DNA of 64,000 nt from the NCBI GenBank assembly GCA_963730535.1, contig CAVSRU010000005.1:558001-622000 (forward strand). Direction: 5' to 3'. Below the pieces are notes generated by a model, which searched no databases, was not told the origin of the DNA, and saw only the letters and a program-made list of their open reading frames with translations. Below are positions 50,978 to 58,482 of the stretch, piece by piece. Origin of the DNA: DASSUW01 sp963730535 (GTDB taxonomy: Bacteria; Actinomycetota; Thermoleophilia; Solirubrobacterales; Solirubrobacteraceae). Position 1 is the first letter of the stretch. The number at the start of each line of letters is the position of its first letter. The position numbers and the translations under genes were made by a program.

Positions 50978-51181
50978 ACGTCAAAGGCGGCTGGGTAGGG
51001 AGGCGAGGGGCCGCCGTGCGCGGGGAATGGCCCAACTACGTCGGATTAGCCGCGGTTTCCGCGGCTAACCGACATGGTTCGCCGAACTATCCCCGATTAG
51101 GGTCGGTTTCCGGGGCTAATCCGGGATAGTTCGCGCCGCGGCCGGCTCCCTAGCCTCCCTACCCAGCCGGTGTTGACGTTC
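50976..51181. repeat. Palindromic intergenic element, copy B
   Basis: 206 bp. The ends form a 29-bp inverted repeat with three mismatches (GAACGTCAA...GGCTGGGTAGGGAGGC on both strands). Inside are two further hairpins. One is at 51041-51072 (GATTAGCCGCGG-ttt-CCGCGGCTAA); the other starts at 51084 (GAACTATCCCC ... GGGATAGTTC with GATTAG/CTAATC continuing the stem). It is closely similar to copy C at 62579-62779. It sits between convergent genes and provides the stop codons of both neighbours. Confidence 0.85.
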
Positions 51182-51962
51182 GCCCATCCAACACCGGCCG
51201 CCCACTCTTCGCATCCCACACGAAGAACTCGTCGCCACGCGACGCCGAACGCGGCGCTCCCCGGCACAGGCAGCGGGGTCTTGAACCGCACCTCCACGGC
51301 GAACGCGGCCGGCAGCGCAGGCTCTCGAGCGCCGCCAGGCAGCGCGCCTTCGTCCACATCCCGTGCGCGATCGTGCCCTTCTGCCCGAAGGCGCGGGCGG
51401 CGAGCGGGTGCAGGTGGATCGGGTTGCGGTCGCCGGACACGGCCGCGTAGCGGCGGCCGACGTCGCCCGGCACCCGCCACATCGCCCGCAGCGGCGGCGG
51501 CTCGAAGTCGGTCCGGCCGCCCCCGCCCCCGCTCCCCTCGCGGTGCAGGTACGTGCTGCGCCCCCGCCACACCGTCGCCCCGGCGACGGCCGCCTCGGCC
51601 ACGACCTCGAACTGCCGCCCGCGCGGGTGCGGCGCGAGGTTCTCGGCCCGCACGCGCAGATCGAGCGCCTCGTCCGCGCGCAACGGCCGGTCCTGCTCGA
51701 TCCGGTTGCCGATGTGCACGACGCCGAGCGGCGAGAACGGGAACGGCCCGGCCATCAGCTCGAGCGCGAGCGGGAACGCGAGCACGTGCGGGTACGTCGC
51801 CGGCAGCTCGTCGCGCAGCCGGAACCCGCACACGCGGTCGTAGGCGGCCAGGTGCGCCCGATCCACCGCCACCGCCTCTCGCGACAGCACCCGATCGGGC
51901 AGCTCGTCCGGCCGCCGCAGCCGCAGCGGCCCGAGCGCGACCCGCGCGTACGTCCGCTTCAT
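51159..51962 (-). CDS. MaoC-like (R)-specific hydratase (HtdX-type), frameshifted
   Basis: About 267 residues, double hot-dog. The N-terminal half runs LRRPDELPDRVLSREAVAVD through NRIEQDRPLRADEALDLRVR. The hydratase motif YAAVSGDRNPIHLHPLAARA carries the catalytic Asp and His, then GTIAHGMWTKARCLAAL. The frame shifts near 51320 into PAAFAVEVRFKTPLPVPGSA and back near 51245 into SRGDEFFVWDAKSGRPVLDG; both are single-base events. The last codons and TAG come from the right arm of element B, so the natural C-terminus was altered. ATG 51962 overlaps the fabG stop (ATGA). It probably hydrates 2-enoyl-CoA in the neighbouring fatty-acid pathway. Confidence 0.85.
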   Translation of the reverse strand: MKRTYARVALGPLRLRRPDELPDRVLSREAVAVDRAHLAAYDRVCGFRLRDELPATYPHVLAFPLALELMAGPFPFSPLGVVHIGNRIEQDRPLRADEALDLRVRAENLAPHPRGRQFEVVAEAAVAGATVWRGRSTYLHREGSGGGGGRTDFEPPPLRAMWRVPGDVGRRYAAVSGDRNPIHLHPLAARAFGQKGTIAHGMWTKARCLAALESLRCRPRSPWRCGSRPRCLCRGAPRSASRGDEFFVWDAKSGRPVLDGRTSTPAG

Positions 51963-53202
51963 GCGCCGATCAGGCTCTGGCCGCAGACGCGCACGACCGT
52001 TCCGTTGATGCCGCCCGAGCCCGGCGAGGCGAGCCAGGCGACGGTCTCGGCGACGTCGACCGGCAGGCCGCCCTGGGCGAGCGAGTTGAGGCGGCGGCCG
52101 GCCTCGCGCGTGCCGAGCGGCATCGCCGCCGTCATGCCGGTCTCGATGAACCCCGGCGCGACGGCGTTGATCGTCGTCGGGCGCCGCGCGAGCTCGGGGG
52201 CGAGCGACTCGACGACGCCGATCACCCCCGCCTTGCTGGTCGCGTAGTTCGCCTGGCCGCGGTTGCCGGCGATCCCGCTCACCGAGGACACGCAGATGAT
52301 CCGCTGCACGCCGCCGGCCGCCAGCAGGGCCTCGTTGATCCGCTCGATGCTCTCGAGGTTGACGGCCAGCACCGCGTCCCACTCGTCGTCGCTCATGCGG
52401 GCGAGCGTGCGGTCGCGGGTGATGCCGGCGTTGTGGACCACGATGTCGGCGCCGCGCCCGGCCAGCGTCCCGGGCGCCCGGTCGGAGGTGACGTCGACCT
52501 GGAGCGCCGCGCCGCGGACCCGGTTGGCGACCGCGGCGAGGGCCTCGCCCTGGGCGGGCACGTCGGCGCAGATCACATGGGCGCCGTCGCGCGCCAGCAC
52601 CTCCGCGATCGCGGCGCCGATCCCGCGCGAGGCGCCGGTGACGATCGCGGTCCTGCCGGCCAGCGGCCGCTCCCAGTCGTCGGGCCCGTCCGGCGCGGCC
52701 GCGCCGACGCGGATGACCTGGCCCGAGACGTACGCCGAGCGGCCGGAGAGCAGGAAGCGCAGCGTCGACTCGAGGTCGGCGTCCGGGTCCGCGTACACGA
52801 GCTGCGCGGTGGCGCCGTTGCGGACCTCCTTGCCGGCGGAGCGCACGAAGCCCTCGAGGGCGCGCTGGGCGACGCCCTCGCCGGACCCGATGACGATCAG
52901 GCGGCCACTCGGGCCGAGCTGCCGGATCGCGCGGTGGAAGAAGCCGTAGAGCTCGCGCAGCTCGGCGGTGCGGGTGATCGGCGACGCGTCGAAGATCACG
53001 GCCGCGTAGCGCTCGGCGTCGGGCCGGATCTCGAATCCGATGCGCTCGATGAGCTCGCTTCGATCGAGAGCGCCGCCGAGCAGCACCGGCCCATCGAGGA
53101 GTCCGGCCCGCGGCGCAGCCGGGCAGGCTGCGGCAGCCCGAGCCGGCGGGTGGCGATCCGCCCCGGTCGCGAGCGCGCGAAACGCTGGTAGCGATCGGCC
53201 AT
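51959..53202 (-). CDS. High-molecular-weight 3-oxoacyl reductase, FabG4-like, frameshifted
   Basis: About 414 residues with an N-terminal flavodoxin-like domain and a C-terminal SDR domain, as in mycobacterial FabG4. ATG 53202 starts MADRYQRFARSRPGRIATRR; one indel near 53100 joins this to LLGGALDRSELIERIGFEIR. The SDR part has TGASRGIGAAIAEVLA (cofactor), NAGITRDRTLARM, the catalytic Ser in CVSSVSGIAG and YATSK (Tyr, Lys). It likely reduces 3-oxoacyl-CoA. It is upstream of and coupled to the MaoC gene, and divergent from the thiolase. Confidence 0.88.
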
Positions 53203-53257
53203 GCGTGACGCATTACCCGATTAGAAGCTCAGATGAACGGGAACGTTCGAACTCACG

Positions 53258-54487
53258 ATGACGCAACCGATCGCCATCCTCGGCGGCAACCGCATCCCCT
53301 TCGCCCGCTCCAACGGGCCGTACGCCGAGGCCTCGAACCAGGACATGCTGACCGCCACGCTCGACGGCCTCGTCGCCCGCTTCTCGCTCCAGGGCGAGCG
53401 CGCCGGGGAGGTGGTCGCGGGCGCCGTCCTCAAGCACTCGCGCGACTTCAACCTCACGCGCGAGGCCGTGCTGGGCAGCGCGCTCGACAAGCGCACGCCC
53501 GCCTACGACGTGCAGCAGGCCTGCGACACCGGCCTCCAGGCGGCGCTCGCCGTGGCCGGCAAGATCGCGCTCGGGACGATCGACTGGGGCATCGCGGGCG
53601 GTGTCGACACCACCAGCGACGCGCCGATCGGCGTCAACGAGGACCTGCGCCGCGTGCTGCTGGAGGCCAACCGCACGAAGGGCGTGGGCCGCCTCAAGCT
53701 GCTCGGCCACCTGCGGCCCGGCCACATCGTGCCCAGCATCCCGCGCAACGCCGAGCCGCGCACCGGGCTCTCGATGGGCGAGCACCAGGCGATCACGACC
53801 GAGCGGTTCGGCATCACCCGCGAGGCGCAGGACGAGCTCGCCGTGGCCAGCCACCAGGGCCTCGCCGCCGCCTACGAGCGCGGCTTCCTCGACGACCTCG
53901 TCACCCCCTACCTCGGCCTCGAGCGCGACCAGAACCTGCGGCCCGACACGAGCACCGAGAAGCTGGCGAAGCTCAAGCCGGTGTTCGGCGACACGATGAC
54001 CGCCGGCAACTCCACCCCGCTGTCCGACGGTGCCGCGCTCGTGCTGCTCGCCGGCGAGCGCTGGGCGGAGGAGCGCAGCATCCCCGTGCTCGCCCACCTG
54101 ACCGACGCCGAGACCGCGGCGGTCGACTACGTGAACGGCGACGAGGGCCTGCTCATGGCCCCTGTCGACGCGGCCCCCCGGCTGCTCGAGCGCGCCGGGC
54201 TGAGCCTCCAGGACTTCGACTTCTACGAGATCCACGAGGCGTTCGCCGCCCAGGTGCTGAGCACCCTCAAGGCCTGGGAGGAGAACGGCCTCGGCGCGAT
54301 CGACCGCGCCAAGCTCAACGTGGCGGGCGGCTCGCTGGCCGCCGGCCACCCCTTCGCCGCCACCGGCGGGCGCATCCTGGCGAGCACCGCCAAGCTGCTC
54401 GCCGAGCGCGGCAGCGGCCGCGCGCTGATCTCGATCTGCGCGGCCGGCGGCCAGGGCGTCGTGGCGATCGTGGAGCGGCCCTCGTGA
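53258..54487 (+). CDS. Acetyl-CoA acetyltransferase / thiolase (FadA2-like)
   Basis: 409 residues. The nucleophilic Cys is in YDVQQACDTGLQAAL, the His in YEIHEAFAAQVLSTL, the Asn-Gly-Gly-His loop in NVAGGSLAAGHPFAATGGR, and the second Cys in ISICAAGGQGVVAIVE. It cleaves or forms 3-ketoacyl-CoA. ATG 53258 gives MTQPIAILGGNRIPFARSNG. Gene order MaoC/HtdX, FabG4, thiolase, acyl-CoA dehydrogenase is like the Rv0241c-Rv0244c region of Mycobacterium tuberculosis. It overlaps the dehydrogenase start by 4 bp. Confidence 0.93.
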   Translation: MTQPIAILGGNRIPFARSNGPYAEASNQDMLTATLDGLVARFSLQGERAGEVVAGAVLKHSRDFNLTREAVLGSALDKRTPAYDVQQACDTGLQAALAVAGKIALGTIDWGIAGGVDTTSDAPIGVNEDLRRVLLEANRTKGVGRLKLLGHLRPGHIVPSIPRNAEPRTGLSMGEHQAITTERFGITREAQDELAVASHQGLAAAYERGFLDDLVTPYLGLERDQNLRPDTSTEKLAKLKPVFGDTMTAGNSTPLSDGAALVLLAGERWAEERSIPVLAHLTDAETAAVDYVNGDEGLLMAPVDAAPRLLERAGLSLQDFDFYEIHEAFAAQVLSTLKAWEENGLGAIDRAKLNVAGGSLAAGHPFAATGGRILASTAKLLAERGSGRALISICAAGGQGVVAIVERPS

Positions 54488-55848
54488 GCTACGGCTTCTC
54501 CCTCACCCCCGCCCAGCTGGACCTGGTCGAGCGCACGCACGCTTTCGCGCGTGACGTGATCCGTCCCGTCGCCGAGTACCACGACCGCGAGGAGGAGTTC
54601 CCGTGGGCCGTGCTCGAGCAGGCGGCGCAGGAGGGCTTCTACAACCCGCTCTTCTATCGCGACCTGATCGGCGACCCCACGGGCCTCTCGCTGCCGCTCT
54701 TCATGGAGGAGCTGTTCTGGGGCTGCGCGGGGATCGGGCTGAGCATCGTCATGCCCGCGCTCGCGCTGTCGGCCATGGCCCAGGCGGCGACGCCCGAGCA
54801 GCTGCTGCGCTGGGCGCCCGAGTGCTTCGGCGAGCCGGGCGACCTCAAGCTCGCCGCGCTCTGCGTGTCCGAGCCGGAGGGCGGCAGCGACGTGCGCAAC
54901 CTGCGCACGCGCGCCCGCCGCGACGGCGACGAGTGGGTGCTCGACGGCCACAAGATCTGGATCGGCAACGGCGGCATCGCGAGCGTGCACGTCGTCAACG
55001 CAACCGTCGACCCCGACGCCGGCCACCGCGGCCAGGCGCTGTTCGTGGTGCCGGGCGGCACGCCGGGGCTGGAGCTCGTGCGCAAGCTCTCCAAGCTCGG
55101 CTGCCGCGCCTCGCACACGGCCGAGCTGCGCTTCGACAACTGCCGGATCCCCGGCGAGAACCTGCTGGGCGGGGACGCGCGGCTCGAGCGCCGGCTCGCC
55201 GAGGCGCACCGCGGCAACGGCCGGTCCTCCACGCTCGGCGCCTTCGAGCAGACCCGCCCGATGGTCGCCGCGCAGGCGCTCGGCATCGCCCGCGCCGCGC
55301 TCGAGTTCGCGTCCGACTACGCGTCCAAGCGCGAGGCGTTCGGCGGCCCGATCCTCGACAAGCAGGGGATCTCGTTCCCGCTCGCCGACCTGGCCACCGA
55401 CCTCGACGCCGCCCGCCTGCTCACCTGGCGCGCCTCGTGGATGGCCGCCCAGCAGCAGGAGTACCACCACGCCGAGGGCTCGATGAGCAAGCTCAAGGCG
55501 TCCGAGACCGCCGTGCGCATCACCGAGCAGGCGGTCCAGGTCTGCGGCGGCTACGGCTACGTGCGCGACCTGCCGGTGGAGAAGTGGTACCGCGACGCCA
55601 AGCTCTACACGATCTTCGAGGGCACGAGCGAGATCCAGCGCATGGTCATCGGCCGCACGCTCGAGGACGCGGCGCCGCCGCTGCACCACCGGCTGCCGAC
55701 CGACGGCCCGCCGCTCAGCCGCCAGTTCGGGCGCGGGACCAAGCGCCGCTCGCTGGCGGCCGGCAAGGCGATGCGGATCGCCGCGAAGACGCCGCCGTCG
55801 CTGATGAAGCTGCCGATGAAGGTGATCACGCCCCCGCGCATACGATGA
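54484..55848 (+). CDS. Acyl-CoA dehydrogenase
   Basis: 454 residues. The FAD/substrate motifs are LAALCVSEPEGGSDVRNLRT, WVLDGHKIWIGNGG and VQVCGGYGYVRDLPVEKWYR; the catalytic Glu lies in IFEGTSEIQRMVIGR. It carries out the first oxidation of beta-oxidation. The length is that of ordinary FadE proteins plus a basic C-terminal tail (GRGTKRRSLAAGKAMRIAAK). It is shorter than mycobacterial FadE5 (about 610 residues), so orthology to FadE5 is not claimed. GTG 54484 overlaps the thiolase stop (GTGA). Confidence 0.92.
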   Translation: MSYGFSLTPAQLDLVERTHAFARDVIRPVAEYHDREEEFPWAVLEQAAQEGFYNPLFYRDLIGDPTGLSLPLFMEELFWGCAGIGLSIVMPALALSAMAQAATPEQLLRWAPECFGEPGDLKLAALCVSEPEGGSDVRNLRTRARRDGDEWVLDGHKIWIGNGGIASVHVVNATVDPDAGHRGQALFVVPGGTPGLELVRKLSKLGCRASHTAELRFDNCRIPGENLLGGDARLERRLAEAHRGNGRSSTLGAFEQTRPMVAAQALGIARAALEFASDYASKREAFGGPILDKQGISFPLADLATDLDAARLLTWRASWMAAQQQEYHHAEGSMSKLKASETAVRITEQAVQVCGGYGYVRDLPVEKWYRDAKLYTIFEGTSEIQRMVIGRTLEDAAPPLHHRLPTDGPPLSRQFGRGTKRRSLAAGKAMRIAAKTPPSLMKLPMKVITPPRIR

Positions 55849-55855
55849 GCGCCCG

Positions 55856-56413
55856 ATGCGCGTCCTCGCCCTCGCCGACAAGCGCCCGCTCGTCGACCCC
55901 GCGACGCTGGCCCAGCAGCGGGGCGTCGACGCCGTGTTCTGCCTCGGCGACCTCGACCGCGCCTGGATCGAGTCGCTGATGTCGCTCGACGTCCCGCGCT
56001 TCGGCGTGCACGGCAACCACGACCCCGAGCACCTGCTGCGCGACCTCGAGATCGAGGACCTGCACCTGCGCCGCACCCAGGTCGGCGGGGTCACCGTCAG
56101 CGGCTTCGAGGGATGCGTGCGCTACGGGAAGAACACGCTGCACCAGTACACGCAGCGCGAAGCGAGCAAGCTCGCCCGCCGGCTGCCGGCCGCCGAGGTG
56201 CTGATCTGCCACTGCCCGCCGCTCGGCATCAACGACGACCCGGAGGACCCGTCGCACATCGGCTTCGCGGGGCTGCGCGACTGGGTCGACGAGCACCAGC
56301 CGCGCCACATCCTGCACGGGCACGTGCATCCGCTCCACGGCCAGGTCATGAACCGACTCGGCGACACTCGGGTGCACTGGATCTCAGGCTCGCGCGTGCT
56401 CGACCTGCGGTAG
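55856..56413 (+). CDS. Calcineurin-like metallophosphoesterase
   Basis: 185 residues. Metal ligands are visible as CLGDLD, VHGNHDPEH, LICHCPPLG and ILHGHVHPLHG. The usual first motif Asp-x-His is replaced by LALADKRPL at the N-terminus, as in some RNA-ligase-type or YfcE-like variants. It likely hydrolyses a phosphodiester or phosphomonoester. ATG 55856 lies 7 bp after the acyl-CoA dehydrogenase stop. It is convergent with the RNase H-TDO gene, 8 bp apart. Confidence 0.87.
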   Translation: MRVLALADKRPLVDPATLAQQRGVDAVFCLGDLDRAWIESLMSLDVPRFGVHGNHDPEHLLRDLEIEDLHLRRTQVGGVTVSGFEGCVRYGKNTLHQYTQREASKLARRLPAAEVLICHCPPLGINDDPEDPSHIGFAGLRDWVDEHQPRHILHGHVHPLHGQVMNRLGDTRVHWISGSRVLDLR

Positions 56414-56421
56414 CCGGCGCG

Positions 56422-57501
56422 TCACAGCGCCGACCTGACCTCCCACAGCTCCGGGTAGAAGCGCTTGTCCTGCGTGCCGCGCAGGTACTCGACGCCGCGC
56501 GAGCCGCCCGTCCCGTGGCGGCTGCCGATCTCGCGCGCGGCCATCAGCGTGTGGTGGTGGCGCCAGAGCGCGATCAGCTCGTCGTGGTCGACCAGCAGCT
56601 CGGCCACCTGGTAGAGCAGCGCCCGCCGCTGGTCGTCGAGGTGGTCGCGGTAGAGCTCGGCAAGGGCGGTGAGGCGCTCGCGTGCGTCCTCGGGCAGGCC
56701 GGCGCAGGCGACGAACGCGTCGTACAGATTCGGGCTCTCGCGCTCGATGGCCCGGAACTGCGTCGACTGGAAGCCGGAGGCGGGCGCGAGCGGGTCGCGG
56801 AACTCGAGGAAGCCGTCGGGGCCCATCGTCTCGAGCACGTCGAGGTGGACGAGCAGGAGCCGGTCGATCGCCGCCGTCCGCTGGAGCGGGCGGATCGCGC
56901 CCTGCGGGCGCCCCCGCTCGAGCTCCTCGCGCGCCGTGGCCAGCTCGTGGAGGATCAGCTTGAACCACAGCTCGTAGGACTGGTGGACGACGATGAACAG
57001 CAGCTCGTCGTGGGCTTCCGGGGTGAGCGGCTCCTGGAGCCGCAGCAGGTCGTCGATCCGGAGGTAGCCGGCGTACTCGGTCGGCTCGCCGTCGGCTGCG
57101 TCGCCGCCGGCGTCCAGCGCCTGGTTGACCAGCGCGTCGGCGGCGGCGTTCTCCGCCCGCGGGACGGGCCGCACCTCCCAGCGGGCGAAGCCCTCCAGCG
57201 CGCGCATCACGTCGCCGTGCAGGGCCGCCATCTCCGGGCTCTTGACCCGGTAGCGCCCGTTGACCTGGTTGGCGACCAGCTCGGAGTCGTTGACGACCTC
57301 GACCTCGGTGGCGCCGAGCGCCCGCGCGCGCTCGAGGCCGAGCAGCAGCGCGCGGTACTCGGCGACGTTGTTCGTGGTCCGGCCCAGGACGACCGCGGTC
57401 TCGTCCACGACGTCCCCGTCGGGTGCCGACGTGACGGCCGCCGCGGCGGCCGGCCCGGGGTTGCCGCGCGAGCCGCCGTCCACGTGGACGACGAGACGCA
57501 T
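56422..57501 (-). CDS. RNase H fused to tryptophan 2,3-dioxygenase
   Basis: One uninterrupted 359-residue frame joins two complete domains. Residues 1-130 are an RNase HI-like fold: DGGSRGNPG (Asp8), NVAEYRALL (Glu48), NDSELVANQVNG (Asp72) and AADALVNQAL (Asp122) supply all four acidic residues. Residues about 142-359 are tryptophan 2,3-dioxygenase. They show VVHQSYELWFK (substrate-site His173), FRDPLAPASGFQSTQFR, and ALWRHHHTLMAAREIG with His317 in the heme-ligand position, then GTGGSRGVEYL. TDO opens the kynurenine route of tryptophan breakdown. The linker is only about ten residues (GGDAADGEP). The fusion is unknown to me. An indel joining two once-overlapping genes cannot be excluded. Confidence 0.88.
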   Translation of the reverse strand: MRLVVHVDGGSRGNPGPAAAAAVTSAPDGDVVDETAVVLGRTTNNVAEYRALLLGLERARALGATEVEVVNDSELVANQVNGRYRVKSPEMAALHGDVMRALEGFARWEVRPVPRAENAAADALVNQALDAGGDAADGEPTEYAGYLRIDDLLRLQEPLTPEAHDELLFIVVHQSYELWFKLILHELATAREELERGRPQGAIRPLQRTAAIDRLLLVHLDVLETMGPDGFLEFRDPLAPASGFQSTQFRAIERESPNLYDAFVACAGLPEDARERLTALAELYRDHLDDQRRALLYQVAELLVDHDELIALWRHHHTLMAAREIGSRHGTGGSRGVEYLRGTQDKRFYPELWEVRSAL

Positions 57502-57505
57502 CCCC

Positions 57506-57724
57506 CTACGCGGCGGAGAGCGGCGGCACGTCGCCGGTCACCCGGCGACGGCGGCGGTCGCGCACCTCGCGCTGCCCACCGCCGGAGGTGCTGGTGTCGC
57601 GGCGCTCTTTCTTGCGCCGGTCGACGATGACCTCGACGTTCGGATCATCCTCGTAGTAGGCCGAGAGCTTGGGGTACAGCTCGTCCGCGAGAGGCTCAGG
57701 CACGACGCAATAGATCACGGGCAT
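57506..57724 (-). CDS. Small conserved hypothetical protein
   Basis: 72 residues from ATG 57724: MPVIYCVVPEPLADELYPKL, then an acidic turn YYEDDPNVEVIVDRRKKERR and a very basic tail (REVRDRRRRRVTGD). The first 40 residues could form a compact beta-alpha-beta unit; the tail may bind nucleic acid. No named family is recognised. It stops 4 bp before the RNase H-TDO start, and this adjacency suggests co-transcription. Confidence 0.75.
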   Translation of the reverse strand: MPVIYCVVPEPLADELYPKLSAYYEDDPNVEVIVDRRKKERRDTSTSGGGQREVRDRRRRRVTGDVPPLSAA

Positions 57725-57774
57725 CAGGCTAACAACGGGGATCGCGACGAGGAATCGACCATCCGTCGAACCTT

Positions 57775-58461
57775 TCAGGCGAGATGGAGGTTGCCGCGCT
57801 CGTCGGCGGCGGCGTTGATCTCCTGCTCCTCGTCGCCCAGGTCGGTCAGCTCGTCGCCCTGGGCGTCGCGGCGCACGCCGCCGGCCTCGTCGGAGAGGTC
57901 GATCTCGAAGCGGTACCAGCTCAGCTCCCACATGACCGTGATGGCCACGACGGCCGGCCGGTCGGTGCGGGGGCGGACGGAGACGGCGGGGGCGCCGAGC
58001 GAGCGCGCGACGCCGCCGACCGTGCGCGTGTGGTCCGAGCCGTTGAAGACCTCGAGCGCCCGCTGCATCTTGAGGTCGGCGTTGGTGGGCACCGCGCGCA
58101 CGTGACGGGGGCGCCGCGGCGGCTCCGGGACTTGACGCGCCGGCGCGTCGGGCTCCTCGACCGGCGGCTCCTCGAGCACCGGCTCCTCCTGGACCTCCCG
58201 CGCACGCTCGCGGCGGCCGCGGAAGCGATCGAGGAAGCCGGTCCGCCCGTCGTGACGGGTGTGGCGGAGCTCCAGCTCGTCGCCGCCCGACTCGCGGATC
58301 CAGCCCTCGTGCTGGGCGCGCGCCGTGCACAGGTCGCAGACCTGGCGGCGCGATCCGCCGGCCAGGAACGTCTCCGCGTGCTCGCCGCGCAACAACGTGC
58401 GCCCGCAGATGTCGCAGGAAGTGTCGTTCAGGTTCGGGCGGATGTCCCTGGTCCGGGCCAT
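57775..58461 (-). CDS. Zinc-ribbon hypothetical protein
   Basis: 228 residues. The N-terminal treble-clef/ribbon has two Cys pairs, CDICGRTLLRGEHAETF and VCDLCTARA. A disordered Pro/Glu-rich linker follows (VLEEPPVEEPDAPARQVPEP). The C-terminal alpha/beta domain includes NADLKMQRALEVFNGSDHTR, TVGGVARSLGAPAVSVRP and VVAITVMWELSWYRFEIDLS. The C-terminal pattern looks like a small sensor/DUF domain of actinobacteria. The role is unknown. It is the first gene of a three-gene minus-strand unit ending in RNase H-TDO. Confidence 0.75.
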   Translation of the reverse strand: MARTRDIRPNLNDTSCDICGRTLLRGEHAETFLAGGSRRQVCDLCTARAQHEGWIRESGGDELELRHTRHDGRTGFLDRFRGRRERAREVQEEPVLEEPPVEEPDAPARQVPEPPRRPRHVRAVPTNADLKMQRALEVFNGSDHTRTVGGVARSLGAPAVSVRPRTDRPAVVAITVMWELSWYRFEIDLSDEAGGVRRDAQGDELTDLGDEEQEINAAADERGNLHLA

Positions 58462-58482
58462 GAACGCTTCAAGGGTAGCTGC

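Noticed and set aside
51041..51131. Elements B and C as ordinary bidirectional terminators
   Set aside because: They lie between convergent genes and may terminate transcription. But a 200-bp three-hairpin structure with conserved ends far exceeds a simple terminator and lacks T runs.
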